Source of the DNA: Pollenia angustigena
Taxonomy: Eukaryota > Arthropoda > Insecta > Diptera > Polleniidae
Direction: 5' to 3'
Length of the DNA: 64,000 bases
Assembly (NCBI GenBank): GCA_930367215.1
Contig: OV884056.1
Span: 197,945,310-198,009,309 of the forward strand
Numbering within the stretch: the first letter of the stretch is position 1; each line of letters begins with the position of its first letter. The notes beneath the pieces are model-generated. The model was not told the origin of the DNA and ran no database searches. It was given only the letters and a program-made list of their open reading frames with translations. Both the position numbers and the translations under genes were made by a program. Below are positions 43,500 to 54,560 of the stretch, in pieces.

Positions 43500-45450
43500 A
43501 TGAAAAAAATGTGGTCGCTTTAATATTTATTACCATAAAGACAATTGTGCGATAATATTTTTCAACAAAGCGCTGGTTGCAACTGGATTTTTTATCAAAA
43601 ACCTTGGCAAGATTTTTTTATAGAATATTTTGGTAGCCTCAAGTTTTTGAACAGAAAACATTAAAAACCTTAAGTCTTTCTATAAAAAATTAAAGAAGTC
43701 GTCGAATTTTCTTTAGAAAATTATTCCAATCCTAATAATTTCTAAAAAAATTTTGGTAGCCGGCAGACGTTGCTTAAAAACTTTGATAATCGCAAGATTT
43801 TTGAAAGAATAGGTGAATAAGTACAAGATTTTCTATAAACAATTTTGGTAGCCTTAATATATTCTGTAGAAAACTTTGGTAGCAGAATAATTTTCTTTAT
43901 AAAATTTAAGTAGCCACGTTCTTTGTTATAAAATACATAATGAATGAAATTATTGTACCACCAATAGTGTGCACTCATAATTGGAAAATTATATAGGTAG
44001 AACAAATACAGTAAAAACTTTTTTCATAAAAAAGTACATATAACCATAAAAAATGGAAAATGCTATTAAAAACTATATATGTTCTATAGAAAATCTGGCA
44101 ACTCCAAGATCTCCTAAAACAAAATCTATGGTAGCCACACGACGTAAATAATTTTTGAAGGAAAAGTTTGCTTACCGCAAGGTTTTCTATAAAAATTTTT
44201 GGTAGCCGTATTATTTTCTGTAGAAGTCTTTGGTAGCTAAAGATTTTATCATGTTCTTCTTTTAGTCAAATTTCATTCATTAAGGTTTTTTGTAATGGTC
44301 CTATTCCCTCCATTTTTCACATGGACCATTACAAAAAGCTTTATTAAAGAGCACATTCGAAAAAATGTTTCAATAGTAAAATAATACATAGAAAGAAAGA
44401 AAAATTCCCAGATTCTATTTGTAAGGAAGGATTTTCTATATTAAACTTAAGTAGCCGCTAGATTTGTTGTATTAAACTTTACTACCCGCAAATTTTTTCT
44501 AGAAAAATAAAGTATGTAGCCTTAAGATTTTCTTTAAATAAAAAATCTTTGGTAATATCAAGATTTAATAAAAAAACTTTGGTAGCAGTAACATTTTTTA
44601 TAGAAAACTTTGGTAGCCGGACGATTTTCTATATAAAATCTTAGTAGCCAGATAATTTTTTTTATAAAACTACTTAAATAGTGGAAGACTTTGGTAGTCG
44701 CATAATTTAAAATTAAAATCTTCGGAAGGTGGACGATTTTCTCTGTAAAATTTTAGTAGCAAAATAATTTTTTGTATAAAACTCCTTAAATTGTGAAAGA
44801 CTTTGGTAGCCACATGATTTGAGAACAAAATCTTTGTTAGGTGGATGATTTTCTATATAAAATTTTAGTAGCTACAAAACTTTTTGTATAAAACTCCTTA
44901 AGTTGTGGAAAACTATGGAAGTTCGCATGATTTGAGAATAAAATTTTTGGTAGTCTTAAGATTTTCTTTAGAAAGCCGAAGCATTTGCAATATTTTTTTT
45001 TATGTTTGTTAATTTTGTTCGGCATTAGGTCATGAGTTAAAACTAATTTTTAAATAAGAAATATAAACATGTTTTGTTTTAAAAATTTAATTTTATTTTA
45101 TTTTATTTTATTTCCCGGGAATTTTTAAAACAAAATATGCTTATATTTTTTATTTGCGGCCCTATGCTCCCCAGAGGAGTAAAAGGAACATATATATATT
45201 TATATATATATATGTGACCTAATGCCGAACAAAATTGACAAACAACAAAACTAAAGGTCAACAATTTAAAACTTAAAAATTTTTGTTTATATAAAACAAA
45301 AGTTAGACTTAAGATTCGCTATTAGAACCTATAAAAGCCTCTATACTTTCTGTGTAAAATTATGGTAGCCTCAAGACATTCTACAGAAAATTAGGCCAGC
45401 ATTAATATTTCTAAAGAAACTTTGATAGTGCCACAAGTAATCTAGTAGAT
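43500..45450. repeat. GGTAGCC array, block 4
   Basis: Dozens of units of about 31-38 bp such as ACTTTGGTAGCCGGACGATT, TTCTATATAAAATC and TTTTGGTAGCCTTAATATAT. Local higher-order copies are visible: TTTTGTATAAAACTCCTTAA recurs at about 44773 and 44891. Interrupted by the direct repeat 43925-44062 and the MITE 45004-45243. Confidence 0.8.
45004..45243. mobile_element. MITE with GTTTGTTAATTTTGTTCGGC ends
   Basis: GTTTGTTAATTTTGTTCGGC at 45004 and its inverse ending at 45243 (one mismatch, further paired through ATTAGGTCA) bound 240 bp. Inside are a (TTTTA)n run (45089-45112), CCCGGGAATT and a (TA)n run. Target duplication not resolved. Confidence 0.8.
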
Positions 45451-46639
45451 TCTTCAGACCCTGTTTTTAAAAGAAAACAGTGGTTGTCAATTTTATCTGG
45501 TTCCGATTTTAGCTAAAATGAAAAATTTATTGATCACAACTATTTTGCTCATATAAATCTTTGACAGGGTTATTCTTTCGATTGGTGCTATTCGCGTTAA
45601 ATTGTTTTTGTTTATCCAGCATTATATTTTTTGTAATTGTTGGTTTTATATGTGTAGTTTTTCTTAAGATGATGAGTGTGATGTTTTAATGTTTATTTTG
45701 CTAAAAAAAATAAAAATGTGAAAAATTAAGCAAAAAAATATCCAACATCATTTGCAAGTTGCAGTGTTTTTTTTGAATGTTAAATATTTCTTTTATTTTC
45801 TAGTAACCAGGTTAATTGTATTTCAATTTCATAAAGCCAAAGTCAGTTTAAGTTTACACTTAAACTGGAAGCCGAAGTGTGGCTTGGGTCGCACTTCATA
45901 GTTTTATCATCATAAAGTTTGTTCAGCTGCAGCTTGTTGAATGTTCTGATGATGGCTGTTCGTTGGCTGCTGAGGCAATTTTTTTATTTTTTTTCTCAAG
46001 ATTTTTACAACATTCCGTTTGGCAATTAACTTAACATGACACCTGTTTTGCACACCTCTTTAGTTGGATAGATAGAAAAGTGTTTTGTCTTTGTTTTTTT
46101 TTTTTTTTTACTTTTCAACAGATTCTTTTTGTCTTATTGCATCTTCAAGTGTTTGTAAGAGTATGTGTTGAAGTGTGTTTCGTCTTTGTTGCACATTTTT
46201 ATGCATATCAGTTTATTTGTTAATTTTTTTTTTATACAAAAATTTTGTTCTTTTTTCTGCAGATCGCTTTTTCGTGCTGACTTTTTTGTTGTTTCCATCT
46301 CAGAATCACTCTCACTGTGAAAATCTTTGATTTGTTTTCTTTCCAGCTTTTGAAAAAAAAAAAAAAATAAAAAGTTCTTTTGTATTCTGACACACTTTCT
46401 GAGGATTTGTTATCTTTTCTTGTGGTATTTTTATTTCTAATTCTATTTTCCAGTCATTATACCCTACACTACTATAAATGGAGAGAGCATTATTCATTTG
46501 GAATAGAGTTTGTATTTTCAAAATTAAAGATTTTAATTTCTTTAAAAAGCCAAAGTAAATCTGTCTACACTTAAACAGCTTGAATTAGATTTCTTATCCT
46601 GAGTGCAACCATTTTCACTATTTGAATAGAGCAATATAT
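45451..46639. other. Non-repetitive stretch between two array blocks
   Basis: No gene recognised. 45830-45960 has better base complexity (AAGCCGAAGTGTGGCTTGGG, GCTGCAGCTTGTTGAATG), which could be conserved intron sequence; (T)n runs elsewhere. Confidence 0.4.
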
Positions 46640-48340
46640 GTGGATAGCTTAAAGTTTTTTATAGAAAAACCTCTAACATTTCTTTAGAAAACTGTTATAG
46701 TCTTAAGAGTTTTTATAGAAAATTGAAGTAACTAAGCGATTTTTTAATAGCAAATTGTGGTAGCTTCGAGATTGTTTAGAGAAATTTGAAGAAGCCCTTG
46801 GGGTTTAAAAAACTTTAGAAAAAAACATATTTTATGGACAATTATAGTAGCTTAGGGATTTTCTCAAGTAAATTGTGATAGCCGTCTGATTTTCTCGAAA
46901 AAATTGTGGTAGTTGAAAGATGTTTTATTGAAAATTTTGGTAGCCCTAAGATTTTGTATAGAGAGATGTAATTTGCTCAAAATTTCCTATAAAAAAATTA
47001 TGGCAGGATTTAAAGTTTTTATAATACTTTGTGGTAGCTTAAGAATTCTTTGGCAAATTGTGATAATTTAAGATTTTTAATGGGAATTTTTGATAGTCTA
47101 AAAATTATTATTACTAAGTCTCAAGATTTTCTATAAAATCCAGTGTAAGTTTCAAGATTTTTGAATAGCAAATTGTGGTAGCTCCAGATTTTTCATAAAA
47201 ATATGTGGTAGCCTTTGAAATTTTTATAAAAATTTGTAATAGCAAATTGATATCCTAAGGATAATTGTGGTAGCTGAAAGATTTTGTCAAGGGAATTGTG
47301 GTAGCCGTCTGATTTTTTCGAGAAAATTGTGGTTGCCCTAAGATCTTGTTTATAGAGATTTAATTGGCTCATAATTTCCTATAAAAAAAATTATGGCCGG
47401 TTTTAAGTTTTTATAATACTTTGTGGTAGCCTAAGATTTATTCAGAAAATTGTGATAATCTTAAGATTTTTAATGGGAATTTTGATAGTCTTAAAATTGT
47501 TTTTACTACGTTTAAAGTTTTTGTATGCAAACCCGTGTTAGCTTAAAGATTTTTTAATAGCAAATTGTGGTAGCTTTCAGATTTTTCTTAAAAATATGTG
47601 GTAGCCTTTGAAATTTTTATAAAAAATTGTGACAGCAAATTGATATTGTAAGGATACATGTGGTAGCTGAAAGATTTTCTCAAGTAAATTGTGGTAGCCG
47701 TCTGATTTTCTCGAGAAAATTGTGGTAGCTTAAATATGTTATATTGAAAACTATGGTAGCCCTAAGATCTTGTATATAGTGATGTAATTTAATCATAATT
47801 TAATATAAAAAAATTATGCCCGTTTTTAAGTATTTATAATACTTTGTGGTAGCCTAAGATTTATTCAGAAATTTGTGATAATCTTATGATTTTTAATGGG
47901 AATTTTGATAGTCTCAAAATTGTTTTTACTAAGTCGTAAGATTTTCAATGGAAACCGGTGTTAGCTTAAAGATTTTTTAATAGCAAATTTTGGTAGCTTT
48001 CAGATTTTTCATAGAAATATGTCGTAGCCTTTGAAGTTTTTATAAAAAATTGTGATAGCACAAAGATTTCTTATAGACAATTGTATTAGCTGACAGATTT
48101 TTTAAGAAAATTGAGGTAGGTTTAAGATTTTGTATAGAATGGTAGACTTTAAAGGGTTTATTATAATTTGTGGAAGTCTTAAGATTTCTTAAGGAAATTG
48201 TGAGTCATAAGTTTTTTAATGGGAATTGTTGATAGTTTAAAAATAGTTTTTACTAAATTGTGGTAGCCCTGAGATTTTCTCTAAAAAAATATGGTTGCTT
48301 TATGGTTTTTCAAAGGAAATGGTGGTAGCTTGTATTTTAA
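46640..48340. repeat. GGTAGCC array, block 5, with about 400-bp higher-order repeats
   Basis: Units of about 31-37 bp alternate ATTGTGGTAGCC-type phrases with AGATTTTCTNNAGAAAA-type cores. On top, a block starting GCCGTCTGATTTT occurs at 46881, 47304 and 47697 (steps 423 and 393) and is followed each time by the same series, including ATTTCCTATAAAAAAATTAT, TTTTTAATGGGAATTTTTGA-like and ATATGTGGTAGCCTTTGAA. A fourth, partial period runs to about 48110. Confidence 0.85.
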
Positions 48341-49708
48341 TTAGATCACTCTTGCCTTCTTATGGTAAAAGTATGAAAATAGTCAAAGCAGCGTTCATGA
48401 GGGGTGGCGGTTTTAAGTTGAATATTACTGGTTTTTTTAAGAACTACGCATTAGTTTCACGTAGTGCCATTGATACAAGGAACTGACTTGAAATGTAAAT
48501 TATCAAAGTTTTATATCGCACTACTTATTCCCAGTAATTTAAGTGGCACTTGTAAAATCTATAAAAGTTAAAGGCCTTGAAGCATATATCCTAAGATCAA
48601 TTTTGCTAATCGGCATCTTTCCTTAGCTCGCTGAATTGGAGCCAGACTGATCTGTTCGGAAAAATAACTGGACAAAACTCATAAGCTCGCAATCGATGTT
48701 TGTAGAGTCCATATTAAGCGACTACTATCATTGTAAACTTTCTCGCTTGTTCACATCTTTTTGTCTTATTTTTTTTTTAAGAAATGTCAGTGGCTTTTTT
48801 ATCATTCGTGGCTTGTTCACATCCGTGTTAATTAAGTATTTAATTTATGGGCCTTGAACTCTCTTTAACTATTACTTTTTTATATTATTATTGTATTTTT
48901 TTAAGAACTTGGCTGCTTAACTCTTGATGTACTTGTTTTAGTTGGGGCATCAGTCATGTTTGCAGTGATTTTAAGTTTTAACTACTTTCAGTGTGTTTTA
49001 TTCTTGTTATTGTGTGGTTTCAGACATGCCCACTTTCGGTTAAAAAAAAAGAAAAAATTGGCCTGCTGTTTTTAAGATCAAACAGGTCATTAATCATTTT
49101 GCTAGAAAGCAGCAGCCAAAGAGCAGTCAGATCCTTAGTTAGTGAATAAAGCAACAAAAAAAAAAATTAAATAAAAATAAAAGCTGTTGTTTTTCCTTTC
49201 TAAGTTAAGAAAAGTTTTCCATTTTCATTTATCAAAATTGTATCAACAAAATTGTAAATAAACCAGACTGAAAAATAAAAAAAGAATATTATGTTTAAGG
49301 TGTGAATAAAATTTTAACAATAATTTCATTTTAGAAATTTTACAAAAAAGAAAACTAATACAGGGTGAGCCAAAAAACGTAATGGTTTGAATTTTCTATA
49401 GTTTAATCATTTAAAACACTTTATTAAAAAAATTTGGACAAAAATCACGAGCGACTTAATCCGGCATATACGGCTGCCAATTAAATTTCCTGCCTTAAAA
49501 CACATGTTTACCGAACATTTCCTGTAGCAAATTCAATCTGTGGGAGTTGCTACCAACTACGCTTTCTCATTCGATAATTTCATATTTGCTATTCGTCTCC
49601 TTTTTGATGTTGTTGACTTATATTGTTTGTGGTCTTCTTGTTAGGAGTAGTTCGCAGACAGCGTCTTGTTGACCAAATCAAGCAATTAGTTAAATTATCA
49701 ATGCCCAT
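48341..49708. other. No gene seen; possible mariner end at 49372
   Basis: 48360-49370 looks non-repetitive. TACAGGGTGAGCCAAAAAAC at 49361 resembles a mariner terminal repeat after a TA, followed by AATTTGGACAAAAATCACGA, but the other end is missing. Confidence 0.4.
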
Positions 49709-50796
49709 TAGGGTGGTAGTTAACTGTATGGATAAATTGTTTTTCTATTTTTCCATGCTCTAACCCCCCAATTCGGTGGGTATTGATAAAAAAACAACTC
49801 CAAAAATTTTTTAGGACGATCGGCAAAGGCTAAGCCGTCCCTCAAGCCCGCCAAAGTTTGAGAAAAATCGTAAAATCCGACTTGTATGACTTATATTTAG
49901 GAAAATATTAATTTTACATAAAAATCGTTTTCTAAAAAGTTGTTGTTAGTAAAGTTTGCAACAACTTTTGCCTTAACAAGTTTTCTCTAAAACTCATATT
50001 GAACAAAACCTAATTAAAATAAAAAGTAAACAGCAGCATTGATGCGAATTTTTTCTTTAGAACTGTTTTTTCTTACATACGTTAATTCAGCTTTAATATT
50101 TGTGTTTGTGTGCGTTTGCTTAAAAAAAAAAATAGTCAAACGCATATCATTTGTTTCTAACGTACCACGGTTGGTAAAGTTGGTGCAATTGTACTTTTTT
50201 GATACAATTCAAAGCCAAAAAGTACGGTGGTACCCTAGGGTGATGACCGTTAAAATCAAAAGTTGTATTTATTTAGGTATCACTGGCCAATTTGGTGGGT
50301 ATTGATAAAAAAAAAACAACTCAACAATTTTAAGGACGATCGGCGAAGGCTAAGCCGTCCCTCAAGCCCACCAAAGTTTTAGAAAAATCGTAAAGTCCGA
50401 CTTGTTTGACTTATATTTTGGAAAATATTAATTTTACATAAAAATCGTTTTCTAAGAAGTTGTTGTTAGTAAACAACAACTTTTGCCTTAACAAGTTTTC
50501 TCTAAAACTCATATTGAACAATACCTAATTAAAATAAAAAGTAAACAGCAGCATTGATGCGAATTTTGTCTTTAGAACTGTTTTTTCTTACTCACGTTAA
50601 AAAATAGTCAAACGCATATCATTTGTTTCTGGTACCCCCGTGACTCATTTGGTACTATTTCCAAATTTTTCAAACCTAAAAATTTATAATTTATATAAAA
50701 TGGCAACTTTTTTGAGTTGTTTTTTTATCAATACCCACCAAATTGGCGAGTGAGACCTAAATAAATCCAACTTTTGATTTTAACGGTCACCCCCTA
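49709..50796. mobile_element. hAT-type element with internal tandem duplication, ATGCCCAT duplication
   Basis: TAGGGTGG at 49709 and the inverse of CACCCCCTA ending at 50796 are the ends; ATGCCCAT occurs at 49701-49708 and 50797-50804. The element consists of two direct units (49709-50235 and 50236-50796) sharing GGTGGGTATTGATAAAAAAA, GGACGATCGGCRAAGGCTAA and GTAAACAGCAGCATTGATGC. The left side of unit 2 pairs with the right end over about 80 bp, while the outer left end pairs poorly. Confidence 0.88.
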
Positions 50797-50819
50797 ATGC
50801 CCATGATAGTCCCGTTCTA

Positions 50820-51150
50820 ACCTTAGAAAACAGCGATATGCAGAATTTGTTGCCGTTAAAATTAAGCTGTATTCTTCATATCTTTATATTACCTGTTCCT
50901 ATATACTGCAATTAAACTTGTTCTTGGTCAGTCTAAACCATCTGACTTGTTTATTGCCCTTGGTGACTTCAACCTTCCAAATATATATGGAGTACTCCTG
51001 TGGAAATAAACCATCTAATTCCCTTACAACTGTATGAATTTATTCAGTCTCTGCTGTCATGTGGACTTTCTCAGATAAACCAGGTCTCGAACGCATTTTG
51101 GAAATTCCTTGATCTTGCTTTTGTTAACCAACCATCAGACATACATTTTA
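50820..51150 (+). pseudogene. LINE endonuclease fragment (jockey/CR1-like)
   Basis: Plus-strand reading with frame changes gives LFIALGDFNLPNI near 50955-50995 and, after about 20 codons, INQVSNAFWKFLDLAF then VNQPSDIHF near 51075-51145. GDFNLP is the endonuclease motif with the catalytic aspartate and asparagine; QxSNxxxxxLDLxFVN is the following conserved block with its DL(V/A)F word. The fragment resembles the endonuclease of the LINE at 33190-35570 (GDFNLPSLSW) but is a separate, older copy. Both ends are missing: on the right it meets a Helitron-like fragment at 51149, and on the left the hAT element at 49709-50796. No RT domain is left here. Confidence 0.75.
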
Positions 51151-51229
51151 GAATGAGGGTATACTGAGATTGTCATTCCGTGTGACAATTTTTTATTATT
51201 CATCTCACGCCACATAAAGTATATAACGT
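51149..51229 (+). mobile_element. Helitron-like repeat, 5' fragment
   Basis: GAGGGTATACTGAGATTGTC, ATTCCGTGTGAC and ATTATTCATCTCA match the 5' part of the family; cut off at AAAGTATATA before the GTCY core. Confidence 0.7.
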
Positions 51230-51302
51230 TAGCTAAAACGCAAAAAGCTAAGCTAACAAAAATATTATTTTACAGGAGAAGCAAAAACCTTTGTTAAATT
51301 AA

Positions 51303-51521
51303 GGCCCGTTTTCACAACTTACCGATAGCTAAAGGTGGGATTTTACCGGCCGTATAAAAATTGTTTCATTATTACAACTTTACTTCAACCTACCAGGTAG
51401 GATGGACCTTAGTTTACTTTATCGCTCACTTAAGGTTAAAGTAAAGTTTTAATAACAGAACACTTTTTATAAGGCCGGTTAAAGTGTACTTTAAGCTATC
51501 GGTAAGATGTGAAAACGGGCC
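51303..51521. mobile_element. Foldback MITE, GGCCCGTTTTCACAACTTAC ends, TAA duplication
   Basis: GGCCCGTTTTCACAACTTAC and the inverse GGCCCGTTTTCACATCTTAC are the ends, paired on through CGATAGCTTAAAGT-type sequence. TAA at 51300-51302 and 51522-51524. 219 bp. 59281-59400 and 60640-60764 hold related ends (GACCCGTTTTCACGACTTAC). Confidence 0.92.
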
Positions 51522-51709
51522 TAAAAATATAAACATGTCAGAAAACATGCATTTTCTTCAAACAATTTTGAAAGAAAACCATTTCATTATATTTTATTAA
51601 AAAAAAAAATTTGTAATTACGTCGTTTTGCATTTATTTTTTAAAATTGATAATTTTGTTACAAGAACTAAAGCACGGATTAATATAAGATTTGGCACGAG
51701 TTCGTTCTA
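51522..51709. other. Short spacer between MITEs
   Basis: AT-rich; nothing recognised. Confidence 0.4.
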
Positions 51710-52429
51710 CACTGATATAAAAATGCATCTTCATATTGATGATGCCCTAACATCAGAATTGTGACATCAATGTTACTACAAATGACATCAATGATGCAAA
51801 TCCAATGACTAACGTCTTCGTAAATTTTTTTCATTTTTTACGTGTCATCTATTTTATGACTATAGTGACATCAATTCGATGCCACATTTTGTATATTATT
51901 AACATTATTTTCATGATTACAATGTATTATAAGAAGCAAAAATTCCTACATTTTTTTAATTATTTAGTTAAATACATGAAATTTTTAAAGTAGAATGATT
52001 ACGAAAACCATATGGGGCATGATGCTGGTGTCTTATTATTGCGAGTTCTGCTGTAAACAAAGGTCAAAATTCAACAAACGTGAAACAAACATATGTTACG
52101 GGTAAGTAAATAATAATATTCTCTCACTTTAACTTAAGTCAACTCCAATGACTTTGACTTAATGACAAATTGTCATTAAATTGATGCTAATGTGTCCTTT
52201 ATCCGATGTTACTGCGTCATCGCACTGAAGACATGTTCGTCGTTTCTCTGATGCCGATGTGTTATCCCATTGATGACATAATTTCATTTTTACCCTGATT
52301 ACACTTTTGCCAAGTGATGATAAGGTTGACATCACCATGATGAAAAGTGTCATGGGGTCAAAAACGAAGACGCTTGTCATAGTACTGATGTCAAAATACA
52401 TCAGCGTTATGACGCCTTTTCTATCAGTG
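51710..52429 (+). mobile_element. CACTGATA MITE, complete reference copy
   Basis: CACTGATATAAAAATGCATC and the inverse CACTGATAGAAAAGGCGTCA are the ends; TA on both sides (51708-51709, 52430-52431). 720 bp. It is rich in dispersed ATGATG/CATCAT, GACATCA and TGATGTC words. It defines the empty sites for the insertions in copies 1 and 3. The ORFs here read repeat words and are not genes. Confidence 0.93.
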
Positions 52430-52449
52430 TATGTGACTAGAATTGTTAT

Positions 52450-52525
52450 TTGTCAATTTCCTGAAGATCGGTCCATAATTTACCATAGGCCCCGTATAAA
52501 GCATACTGTTGGATAATAATAATTT
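52450..52525 (+). mobile_element. Helitron-like repeat, one 153-bp unit fragment
   Basis: CTGAAGATCGGTCCATAATT, TACCATAGGCCCCGTATAAA and TACTGTTGGATAAT match one internal unit only. Confidence 0.7.
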
Positions 52526-52599
52526 ATTGCTTTTACGCCAAATCGTGGGCGCCAATACAAAATTATTCCAATCATTTCTATTTGAACTTAAGTGTTTTA

Positions 52600-54560
52600 C
52601 TCTATTCCATGATAAATTTCCCGGATGAAGATTTATCTCTTCTTCAAGACTTCGTCTCCAGCTACCTCGTGGTCTGCACGTGTCCTAACCATCTCCATTT
52701 CCTTAACCGAATTTCAACAGCAATTGGTTTTATTTTGGTTCTGCGGAATAGCTCCTCATTTGATACCCAGTTGTGTGGCAACCTATGTGGAGAATATGAC
52801 GCAGAGATCTGTTGACAAATTTTTGCAATTTGTTGTTAATTTCAACAGACGTGAGCCATGTTTCGCATCCGTAAAGCAGCACAGAGAGTACATTGCTTTT
52901 GAGGAGGCGAATTTTTGTTTTGGTGCTGATTTGATTACTTCGCCAGATCTTATATAGGCCAGCAAAAGCAGCTTTCGCCTTCTTAATTCTGTGTGGTATA
53001 TCAACACGAGTACCTCCGTCTGGTGTAATTTGGCTGCCTAGGTAGGTAAAGTATGTGACTGATTCGATGTCCTGGCCATACAGAGTAAGTGGTTCTGTGT
53101 GTAAAGTGTTTATATATAGCGATTTGGTTTTGTCAGCATTGATCTTAAGGCCATATTTATTAGATATAGTATCGATGTCGTTTATTTTACTTTGAACATC
53201 AGATTGTCGTTTAGATATTAAGACAACGTCATCAGCACTAGGTTGTTCATGTGTTCCATGCGTAATTGGTGCCACAATACACCACAATTAGGGTTGTTGT
53301 CAATTGCCCCGATTAAGATTTCGTCAATGACAATGAGGAACACTAATGGTGACAGGACGCATCCTTGCCTCACTCCAGACTTAACAGATATAGGAGGCGA
53401 TAGCTTGTTGCCATGTTTTACGCTACATTCAAAACGCTGATACTGTGACTTGATAAGATTACAGATCTTGTCAGGAACGCCTTTTCTGCCCATCGCTGCC
53501 CATATGCTTTGGTGATTAATTAGATCGAAAGCCTTTTGGAAATCAATAAAAACAAGGTAGATCGATTCCTGCCTCTTTTATTTGTTACATGATTATTCTT
53601 AAAGTAGCAATATGGTCAATACATGAAATGCGGCTGCGAAATCCGGCTTGCTGGCGCCGGAGCGTGTCGTCAATTTTCTTTTCAATACGATTAAGTATGA
53701 TTTTGCAAAAGATTTTTAGGCAGCTGCATAGAATCATGATTCCTCTCCAATTATTACAGTCGCTTAGTGCCCTTTTCTTAGGTATTTTTACTTGGGGATG
53801 TATGGTTGTTGCGGTTGTCCGTGCGTGTGATTTTTAAACGTGTTTCGGCTATCAGAAGGTGGTGGTTGGAGGCAATATCTGCACTGCGCTTGTTTCGCAC
53901 AGCTAGTAAACTGCACCTCCACATCTTGTTTATGCAAATGTGGTCAATTTGATTTTCGGTTCGGCCGTCTGGAGAAACCCAGGTGATATTATGGGTCCGT
54001 TTGTGGGGGAACAGGGTACCACCGATAACTAATAATAATACCTATGCCATGCTTACCCATGATTTCTGTTAAGTCAGTGTTGTTATCGCCTACTTTGGCG
54101 TTCATATCGCCAAGCAAGATCTTAATGTTCCCCTGTGGTATGTTCTTTAGTGTGTGATTTAGTTTGCTGTAAAATTGTTCCTTATCGATAAGTGGTGAAG
54201 TTTTCGTGGGAGCATAGCATTGGATTATGGTTGCAGTCATAATTCTTTCGTCAACAGGGTTCCATTTGATCAGAGATTGGAACGCGTTCGGGCTGAGCAG
54301 AAATCCAACGCCATAATAGTGAGAAGCATTTTGACCGTTAAGTCCAGAGTATATAAAAACTTGGCCACATGCAAGTTTGTGCTCGCCGCAGTTTGGCCAT
54401 CTTGCTTCGGAGATGCCAAGAATTTCGATTTGTAAGCGTGACGCTTCTCTTGCGACTTGAGGCGGTTTACCAGTTTGAGAGAGAGTTCTTAAGTTCCAGG
54501 TTGCAATTCGTGTCCGTGTCTTCATGCTAAAAGTCGTTGCCAAATTTCGATTCTTGTTTG
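52600..54560 (-). pseudogene. RTE-like LINE: endonuclease and RT with internal deletion
   Basis: On the minus strand 54543-53990 gives the endonuclease: TRIATWNLRTLSQTGKPPQV, EILGISEARWPN, VDERIMTATIIQCYAPT and LLGDMNAKVGDNNTD. It continues to about 53840 in another frame ([20 protein letters not shown], then [12 protein letters not shown]). The sequence then jumps to the RT start (ALSDCNNWRGIMILCSCLKI, QQAGFR), so about 250 residues are deleted near 53800. RT continues VRQGCVLSPLVFLIVIDEIL, and after a frameshift near 53245 SADDVVLIS stands where FADD is expected, then YLGSQITPDGGTRVDI and LLYGCETWLTS to 52730. The endonuclease style (as in CFDP2/BovB proteins) and the YLGS-GCETW block support RTE or a near relative. 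Stops, two or more frameshifts and the deletion make it dead. No RNase H and no target duplication were found. Confidence 0.9.

Noticed and set aside
38995..48340. CRISPR-like array
   Set aside because: There are repeats of 31-38 bp, but no constant repeat and variable spacer; units are degenerate throughout, A/T-rich, and the context is eukaryotic.
49360..49400. Mariner terminal repeat TACAGGGTGAGCCAAAA
   Set aside because: Single end only, with no inverse partner and no transposase nearby; kept as a note. The same holds for TACAGGGTGGC at 32864.
51805..52516. Several ORFs in the CACTGATA MITE
   Set aside because: They read through repeat words on both strands with no motifs, and the complete element has no room for a transposase.
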